Part shown: piece after piece, positions 56,367 through 64,000 of the stretch
Layout of the letters: every line of letters begins with the position of its first letter
How positions within the stretch are numbered: position 1 is the first letter of the stretch
Assembly (NCBI RefSeq): GCF_017654505.1
Contig: NC_054547.1
Coordinates: 26,053,975 to 26,117,974 of the forward strand
Length of the DNA stretch: 64,000 nucleotides
From: Polyodon spathula
Lineage: Eukaryota; Chordata; Actinopteri; Acipenseriformes; Polyodontidae
Direction of reading: 5' to 3'
Translations under genes and position numbers: made by a program
The notes under the pieces: model-generated
Seen by the model: only the letters and a program-made list of their open reading frames with translations
The model's database searches: none
Told to the model about the DNA's origin: nothing

Positions 56367-59300
56367 CTAGAGATGTAATAAGTAAGTATGATATAATGGA
56401 AGGTCAGGATTGAACCTGGAATGTAGAATAGCTTTCTTTGCAGCAGTAAGAGCAGGTAAAATGAGCCTACAATTAACTAAGGATAGACATAGTTTGGAAT
56501 CATCATTTAATAGAAATAAAGTGGGTGTTGGTTTAATTTCAGTCAATAATTTAGCCACATGTTCCCAAAAATTGTACACTGCTGACCACTCCCAAAACAT
56601 ATGTAATGTAGTACCCATTTCACCTTTTTTACAAATAATACAAAACGGGTCGAGTGGAGCGGTATAAGCTCTATGTATATATTTAAAATGAATGCATTGG
56701 TGTGCAAAATTTTTTGAAGAGATAGAAATATTTCCCAACCCTCTATCCCAATTAGGAGTAACACCATATTTACAGAGTTCTCTATCCAAAATCATTTAGA
56801 CTGTCAGAGGTTTTATAACATGATCATATAGAGAAGACACTAACCCTTTGGTCAAAGAAAACCACTCTGCAATTGGATGGGAAGGTAACACAGTGTCCAC
56901 GGGTATTCCACAAGCACAGACAGCTGAACGGAGCAGCAAGTACATAAAATAGGACGATCTGGGGAGAGAGTAGGTGTCATTAAGGTCCTGGAAACTGCAT
57001 AGGCCTGTATCATTAAAAATGTCATTTAAAGTGAATATGCCTTTGGATGACCAAGCTACATACTCAAGGGAGTATTATCAAGGGATTATTCCAAATCTGA
57101 GAGCAATCTTCAAATAATTAACTATAATATAACCTGCTCTAAGATTAAAAGTCTTAAACTTTTGTCCTGAAAAGGGAATATCTTGAAACCTCAGTGATGA
57201 AACCAGTGAGGCTTCAATTTTACGCCAAGGCACCAAAGTTTCTGGGTTCAACCAAATCTGAAAGGCTCTTAACTGGAAGGCCCAGTAATACAGTTTAAAA
57301 TTAAGAACAGCCAAACCACCAACCCCTGCAGGACGGTGTAAAACTGAGTGTCGAATTCTTGGTCATTTTCCTCTCCAGATAAATTTAGAAATGATGGAAT
57401 CAACCTGTTTGAAGTAATTAATTGGTGGAGAAAGAGGCAACATCAAAAATAAGAAGTTCATCATAAGATATTCATCTTGATAATTGAAATTCGACCGTGT
57501 AAGGATAAAAGTAAGGGTGCCCATCTCTCTAAATCATTTTCAATTTTCTTTAATACATCTACAAAATGATCTTTATTAATCTGATTAAGTGTGGGTCGGA
57601 TTTTAATACCTAAGTAAGTGAATCCATTAACATTGAATTGGGAGATAATGGTGTAAGGAGAGGTTCTTAGCTTTTACATTTAGAAGCATAAGAATAGACT
57701 TATTCCAGTTTATCTTGTACCCTGATAAATTCCCATATTCCGTAAACAAATCCAGAGACTTTCGGATAGACCGAAATATATCAGAAATAAATAGCAGGAT
57801 GTCTTCTGCATATAATGAGATATGATGTTTAGAATCGTTAATACTAATGGGAGTAATATCTAAGCTTTGTCTTATAGCTTGGGCCATAGGTTCTGACAAT
57901 AAAGCAAGTAAGGCGATAAAGGACAGCCTCTTTCTAAAATAAAAGGTGAGGACCTATATAAGCCAGTTTGTACAGATGCTTTTGGAGTATTGTACAAAGT
58001 ACCAATCATTTTAATAAATAATGAGCCAAAGCCAAATTTTTCTAAAACTAACCACAAAAAGGACCATTCAGCGTCAAGTGAAAGAATTGCGCAAAGAATT
58101 GTCTAATATATGAAGTAGGCGTCGTAAATTATCTGAGGCAAGCCTGCCCTTCATAAAGCCTATCTGATCATGACAGATTAAAGAGCCTATATAGGGTTCA
58201 AGCTTGTAGACCATAGCTTTTGATACAATTTAAGATATGAATTAATTAACGAGATAGGTCTATAGCTTGAGCAATCAAGGGGGTCTTTTCCTTTTTTCAG
58301 TAATAAAGAGATTAAGGAAATATTTTGGTCTCTATGAAAAGAACCCATATCTATAGCATAATTAATAGATTTTAATATTAATGGCCCCACCAAATCCCAC
58401 ATTGTCAATATTAGCTATGGAGGCAAACCATCTAAACCAGGAGACTTTCCTTTTTGTATAAAAGATACAGCTTGTTCCAACTCCTCTAGAGTCTTCAACT
58501 GATCACTCTATTCCTTACTGAGTCTAGGTAATTTGAGGTTATCCAGAAACTCTTTAATTCTGTCTGTGTTGGATTTCTTATCAGATGTATTCAAAGCAGA
58601 ATAAAAACATTAGTCTCTTGAAGATCAGATGTCAAGACATCATTAGTTCTTATTGCGCTTTTGTACGCTAAACGTTCATTATTCTTAAGTCTCAAGGCTA
58701 AAAGCCTACTAGGCCTATCTGCGTTTTCATAGTATAATTGTTTGCTTTTGTGTAATAAGAATTCTGCTCTAACTGAGGTCAAATCATTGAATTTATTTTT
58801 CAAAATTATTAATTTTCCAGCTCTCTCTGTCAAATATTCGTTTTTCTGTTCTTTTTCAGTATTTAGTACTTCTTCCTCTAATTGAACTATATGTCTGTTG
58901 GGAGAAGAATTTAAGTGTGAAGCAAATGCTGTACAGTTGCCTCTTAGAAAACATTTAGTTACTTCCCACAATATTTGTGGATTGTCAGTCGGGTTGGAAT
59001 TCAACTGGATAAATTCAATCAGACCAGAATGCAGCTGTTTAAGGAACTCCTCTTTATGCAATAAATAAGTATTAAATCACCATATATTATTAGCGTGAGA
59101 CAATTTGGGTACAAGGATAAAAGAATGTAATATAGGAGCATGGTGTGAAATTAAAATTGGTAAAATATCAGTGTCCAGAACAAACTGAAAGATATCTGGA
59201 GAAACAAAAACATAATCAATATATGAATATGTTTTGTGCCTGGCTGAAAAAAAAGTATAATCCTTAGTATTGGGGTTCCTCATCTGCCAGGCATCCCTTA

Positions 59301-59800
59301 AATTAACCTCCTCCATGAAATGCGATAGTGCTTTAGAAGTAGAGGATATGGATGTTTCTGAGATAAATTTATCTAGATTAGGATTAACCACAGCATTGAA
59401 ATCACCACCAAGAATACTATGATAATCTGTGAATTCTGACAATTTAGCAGAGTTATGATTTAAAAATTTGGGGTCAAAAGAATTGGGTGCATATACTGAT
59501 ACAAGCAGAGCTTAAAGTTATTAAATTCACGCAGAACATAAGTAAAACATCCCTCCTCATCAGCATCTTTTCCATGAATATTACTATTTAGCTTCCTATT
59601 AACCAGGATTAAAACTCCCTTAGACTTAATAGATGCACAGGAGTTAGCCAACACTTTATAATGCTTATTTTGAATTTTGTTGACATCAGAGGATCTAAAA
59701 TACAATTCTTGTAAAAGCGTTATGTCGACTTTCTTGCAAAGTAAGAAATCAAGGCATTTAGTTCTTTTTGCAGGAATATTTAAGCCACACAACTACTAGA
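56367..59800 (-). pseudogene. L1 ORF2 (endonuclease/reverse transcriptase) pseudogene
   Basis: Endonuclease: LNVCGLNIPAKRTKCLDFLL, DITLLQELYF, later SILGGDFNAVVNPNLD and YSYIDYVFVSPDI, then SHHAPIL where SDHxP is usual. Reverse transcriptase: ISLISLLLKKGKDPLDCSSY then RPISLINSYLKLYQK, FILERGCPLSPYL, and YAEDILLF in place of the usual YADD, so the second catalytic aspartate is Glu. The C-terminal block (56795-56367) has YIHRAYTAPLDPFCIICKKG then GTTLHMFWEW, the Cys/His motif. Several frames are needed. The endonuclease glutamate in LLQE is retained. Confidence 0.85.
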
Positions 59801-59829
59801 TCACACATTAAGGTGATTTAAATACCAAG

Positions 59830-60422
59830 ACAGGCAACCTATCTCTATATATAAATATACATTCAATAGAGCGATTGGCCAGTGAGGGGAACCATTTCGG
59901 AATTTGTTCTTGCAAGAAAGTGTCAGCGTCTGAACCCTCGGATCCTTCTTTCAGCCCGGTGAGTCTAACATTTGATCAGTGATTCCGATCTTCCATGGCT
60001 ATCAATTTGCTATGTAGTTCAGATAACCTTTCTTTGTACTCATGGAATTCCTGTCTGTCCGCTCTCTGAAGCTGTTGCACATTATCCACTCTTGCTTGTA
60101 TGGCCTTCAGATTAGCAAACTGCTTGTCTACTTTCTTTTCCAATTGTAGCATCCACTTATTAATGTCATTCAGGTCATCTCGTGTGCCCCTTACTTCTTG
60201 CAGTACTTCAGTTAGGCTCTCCTGCATGCATTCTTTAATGGTTGTTTTAATTTCTGAATCTAGCGTCACAGGTGTAGCCTGGGGCTTGATTTTATCATGC
60301 ATACCAGATGAGACAGCGACTGAGTTAAACGCACTGCCTAAGGACTTCCCTTTTTTCTTCAAGGTCGGCGATGGTGTATTACTATTTATAACTGCAGCCG
60401 ATCTCTTTACTGGGGTCTCCAT
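59830..60422 (-). pseudogene. L1 ORF1 pseudogene (coiled coil, truncated RRM)
   Basis: ORF1 proteins bind L1 RNA as coiled-coil trimers. METPVKRSAAVINSNTPSPT is a typical unstructured start, followed by a heptad-rich coiled coil (about residues 58-146; ...LQEVRGTRDDLNDINKWMLQ, QRADRQEFHEYKERLSELHS). It ends MEDRNH with a stop. Past the stop the same frame continues SNVRLTGLKEGSEGSDADTF and IPKWFPSL, the start of the RRM. From about 59830 ORF2 sequence follows within some 40 bp, so the rest of the RRM and the C-terminal domain are deleted. Confidence 0.8.
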
Positions 60423-60759
60423 AATCCAAAAATAAACAAAAAAATCCTTTTCTAAAATATTGAACTGAAAGACTGGGAAACAAACGCTATCAGGGATGGA
60501 GGTTGCTCACCAGACATCCCGAGGTATATCAATTTTGATCTTTTGGGAAACCAAACTCTGAAGTCTGAATCAAACACCAATACATATTCAAGTGATGAAA
60601 AAAAGTAATACTGCTAGGCATCGAACATAACGAAGCACAGCTTCTGGACATAGAAAAAGAAAAGGAAAAAAAAACAAAACCACGAAGTCCACAGCCTGGG
60701 CATCGGGTGTCCTTTTTATGCTACTGTCCTTATATTTCAAAATGCAAACAACATCTTTG

Positions 60760-61447
<688 letters not shown>

Positions 61448-61644
61448 AGTCTAAGGGGGGAGATAACTTTTTCACAGAGGGGCATTGGGTGTTGCATAAC
61501 TTTCTTTAATAAATAAATTAAATAAGTATCAACATTTTGTGTTATTTGTTCACTCAGGGTCCCTTTTATCTAATATTAGATTTTAGTTCAAGATCTGATA
61601 ACATTCAGTGTCAAAAATATGCAAAAATGCAGAAAATCAGACAG

Positions 61645-62256
61645 GGGGCTGTCACAAAGACGGCCGGAGTGGGTGATGTCAGACCAGAAACAAAAAATAA
61701 ACAACAAGAGAGGTGGAGTTTGGTGGAGCTGAGCATATGGTCTCGCTCAGCATTTAATAAATAAACAGAGCAGAAAATAAAAAGGTTCTAACATACGAAA
61801 AACACAGGACACGGCACTCGTCGCCAAAACAAAAAGACGAACAAAACGGACTATACAGAATAAACACAGTGAGCAGATATTTAACTACTTATTACTTTTA
61901 TAATTAACCCCATCTCCAATCCCGTTCTCCAGTCACCGAACACACAACCCTGAGTATGTGAAAACATGCTGCTTTTATGCAGCTGTACCGAGATTTGACT
62001 GCTAATCAATCATTCAATTGGAGTCGCGGTACAACTGCACGTGAATTAATAAAGTACAATTCCCCGTGCTCACATATTATTACATTTTACTTGCATGTGA
62101 AATGCTTTGCAATCCTTGTGCCTAAATACACATATACATTAACACTCGTGTTATACAGACCCGTTTATATCCTGTGTACCAATGACTATACACCAACATT
62201 AACACACAACAGAGAACACAAAATACACACAGGGGCGGGCACTTTGCCACAGGGGC
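61645..62256 (-). mobile_element. Solo LTR, family A, with perfect 5-bp duplication
   Basis: On the plus strand: GGGGC, TGTCACAAAG...CTTTGCCACA (61650-62251, 602 bp), GGGGC. The LTR is therefore on the minus strand (TGTGGCAAAG...CTTTGTGACA). The target is the 3' end of the Tc1-like relic, which resumes after it. AATAAATG on its minus strand near 61757-61764 is the likely polyadenylation region. No coding sequence. Confidence 0.9.
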
Positions 62257-62277
62257 AAATACTTTTTCACGGTACTG

Positions 62278-63035
62278 TACAAATATTAGGAACACTTTCC
62301 AAATATTGAGTTGCAACCCCTTTTTCCCTCAGAACAGCCTCAATTCATCGGGGCATGGACTCTACAAGGTGTCGAAAGCATTCCACAGGGATGCTAGCCC
62401 ATGTTGACTCCAATGCTTACCACAGTTGTGTCAAGTTGGCTTGTAGTGGATCTCTACTCCAAATAGCTTGTTTCGTCTCATCCCACAGATGCTCATTTGG
62501 ATTGAGATCTGGTGACTGGGCATGCCACTGCAGTAAGCTGAATTCACTGTCATGTTTGTGGAGCCATTCCTAGACAATCCTAGCCTTGTGGCATGGGGCA
62601 TTATCCTGCTGAAAAAATCCATTAGCAGATTTGATTCACTGCTGCCATGAAGGGATGCACCTGATTGGCAATGATGTTCAGATATCCTGTGGCATTCAAA
62701 CGTTGCTCCACTTTATCAAGGGGCCCAATGTGTGCCATGAAAACACACCCCACACTAGCACACCACCATCACCAGTCTGCAATGTTGACACACGGCATGA
62801 TGGATGCATGTACTCATGTGGTTTTCTCCATACCCTTGTCCTCCCATGAGTGTGAAACAGCAGGAACCGGTATTCATCAGATCAGGCAATGTTTTTCCAA
62901 TCCTCCAGTGTCCAGTGTTTTTGTTCCTTAGCCCACTGCAACCACAGTTTCTTGTGTTTTGCTGAAAGAAGTGGAACTCTGTTAGGTCGTCCCCGTGTCA
63001 AGGTACGACGAGTTGTGCATTCTTTTATTGGTTCA
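62278..63035 (-). mobile_element. Tc1-like relic, second copy of the 34.9-kb family
   Basis: Starts TGTACAAATATTAGGAACAC directly at the TA end of the previous Tc1-like relic, then follows the 34.95-35.7 kb copy closely (TCCACAGGGATGCT, GATCTGGTGACTGGGCA, GGGGCATTATCCTGC). On the minus strand, KEQKHWTLEDWKNIA and PNRVPLLSAKHKKLWLQWA are visible. The match stops near 63035, where an RLE-type LINE begins. The second inverted end is lost. Confidence 0.8.
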
Positions 63036-64000
63036 GGTGTGTAAAGGCCATTTCCCAGGCCAAGCAAAAAGAATGGATGACATGAGATGAGAGACTGTGG
63101 AACAACGCAAGATCCGCTGGCAAGACCTGTGGACAATGGAACAGAGCAGGATCAGTTTTCCCATCAGATCAGCAAAAGATGTTCTTCCATCACCACAGAA
63201 CCTAAACCTCTGGGTGGATGAGGATCCCTCATGTCCTTTGTGTTCATCACCTGCAACATTAAGGCACATTTTGACAGGATGTAAGGTGGGTCTTATCCAA
63301 GGACGGTTTACTTGGCACCATGACCAGGTGCTGCAATGTTTGGCAACGGCTTATTTTTCCAACTGAGACTGCCACCACTAACCTTCGACCAGACGTTGTC
63401 TTGTGGTCTGGATCAGCATGCCTTGTTCATCTGGTAGAGTTAACAGTGCCATGGGGAGATGCTGTGGATGAGGCGTATGAGAGGAAAAAACTTTGGTATG
63501 CTCAACTAGCTGCTGAAGCGGAACAGCAAGGATGGAGAGTCAGAGTTTACCCAGTGGAGGTGGGTTGTCGAGGATTTGTGGCACATTCTACAGCCCAGTT
63601 TCTCAGAGACGTCAGGTTCAGTGGCCTAGAGTTGTGTCACACAGTGAAGAACTTAACTGAAGCAGCAGAAAGGAGCAGCAACTGGCTGTAGTTGAGACAG
63701 AAAGATTCTGGATGGGGATCTCAAGCACAATAGAAAGAAAGCAGCGCTGATGTACAGGTAAGCAAGCTGGGCTGAGCTGAGTAGGGGATGGAGGGGGGTG
63801 ATACAGGGATGACAGAATTACTGTTGAGCCCTCTTGAGGTGTTGTGTTCTAGTCAACGAAACACCAAGGATGGAAGGTGCCCAGTTGAAGACCCCAGAGA
63901 TGTACCCTACTTAGCTCAATCTAGACGGTTGTCATGCTGATGCGCTGGGGAGACCGCGTTGGGTTGATCCCCAGAGCCAGCATTGCAGCCGTTGTGTGTG
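63036..64000 (+). mobile_element. RLE-type (NeSL/R2-like) LINE, 3' end, cut by window edge
   Basis: A 5'-truncated copy with the ORF C-terminus followed by a 3' UTR that includes TGATGCGCTGGGGAGACCG at about 63939-63957. No A-tail is reached before the window ends. The 5' truncation point touches the Tc1-like relic. Confidence 0.75.
63090..63691 (+). pseudogene. RLE-type LINE ORF C-terminus (Cys/His motif and restriction-like endonuclease)
   Basis: First frame (63097-63366): QSRISFPIRSAKDVLPSPQN then EDPSCPLCSSPATLRHILTGC, a CCHC-type motif (C-x2-C...H...C). Second frame (63320-63691): TNLRPDVVLWSG then VELTVPWGDAVDEAYERKKL and RVYPVEVGCRGFVAHSTAQF. The PD...E...K residues (RPDVVLW, VELTVPW, YERKK) are those of the PD-(D/E)XK endonuclease that nicks target DNA in R2/NeSL-type LINEs. 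A deletion and frameshift near 63365 remove the segment between the two motifs. The rest of the polymerase is absent. Confidence 0.8.

Larger units (their letters stand above)
56240..60730 (-). mobile_element. L1-clade non-LTR retrotransposon, long but decayed
   Basis: On the minus strand: ORF1 with a coiled coil (60422-about 59830), then ORF2 with endonuclease, reverse transcriptase and C-terminal Cys/His block (about 59800-56380). About 300 bp upstream of ORF1 may be the 5' UTR. The 3' end near 56240 is approximate. Frame breaks are frequent and ORF1 is truncated by a deletion, so the copy is inactive. Confidence 0.8.

Overview
The window looks like repeat-rich nuclear DNA from a vertebrate, most likely a ray-finned fish. 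The evidence is the mix of repeat families: Tc1-like elements with DD34E transposases, piggyBac, hAT, DIRS-type tyrosine-recombinase retrotransposons, L1 and Tx1 LINEs, an LINE with a restriction-like endonuclease, tRNA-derived SINEs and several kinds of solo LTR. An early-branching lineage such as sturgeon or paddlefish is plausible but is an inference from repeat style only. I found no bacterial operon, CRISPR array, rRNA or functional tRNA gene. I found no convincing multi-exon host gene. The only candidate host exon is a Myb/SANT-like reading frame near 14.5-14.9 kb on the minus strand.

Layout. 0-5.6 kb: the tail of an LTR (family A), quiet DNA, two convergent piggyBac pseudogenes meeting at a TTAA, and a SINE-like copy. 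5.9-7.56 kb: a complete Tc1-like transposon with TA duplications, long terminal inverted repeats and an intact 339-codon transposase, the only full-length intact gene here. 7.8-12.3 kb: a decayed DIRS retrotransposon (minus strand) interrupted by an LTR-like insertion. 13-22.9 kb: mostly quiet DNA with the Myb/SANT frame, a piggyBac MITE, a hAT-Charlie-like relic carrying a second nested hAT MITE, and two tRNA SINEs. 23.3-26 kb: a second DIRS relic and two LTRs abutting head to head. 26.6-26.9 kb: an ancient Tc1 relic. 29.4-34.8 kb: a decayed Tx1-clade LINE that begins beside a tetranucleotide microsatellite. 34.9-36.1 kb: a Tc1-like relic bracketed by mirror-image microsatellites. 36.7-38.2 kb: a LINE 3' end and a DNA-transposon MITE. 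40.4-43.3 kb: a Tc1-type MITE, then a complete two-LTR retroelement that has no pol but keeps an open gag-like frame with a zinc knuckle and a coding minisatellite. 44.9-46.6 kb: a Tc1-like element rearranged into an inverted repeat with ~755-bp arms. 48.8-49.7 kb: a Ty3/gypsy RNase H and LTR fragment. 53.05-53.80 kb: a solo LTR with a perfect 5-bp duplication. 55.1-55.6 kb: a DUF4371 hAT-type relic. 56.2-60.7 kb: a decayed L1 LINE (minus). 60.7-64 kb: a Tc1 relic carrying a solo LTR, joined to a second Tc1 relic, joined to the 3' end of an RLE-type LINE that runs off the window.

How the parts relate. They do not form a pathway. The window records successive insertions: cut-and-paste transposons, LTR elements reduced to solo LTRs, and LINEs with their SINE passengers. 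The best candidates for something unusual are the pol-less LTR element with its repeat-coding ORF, the 755-bp-arm foldback Tc1 element, and the intact Tc1 transposase. I did not find a clear, previously unknown multi-gene system.
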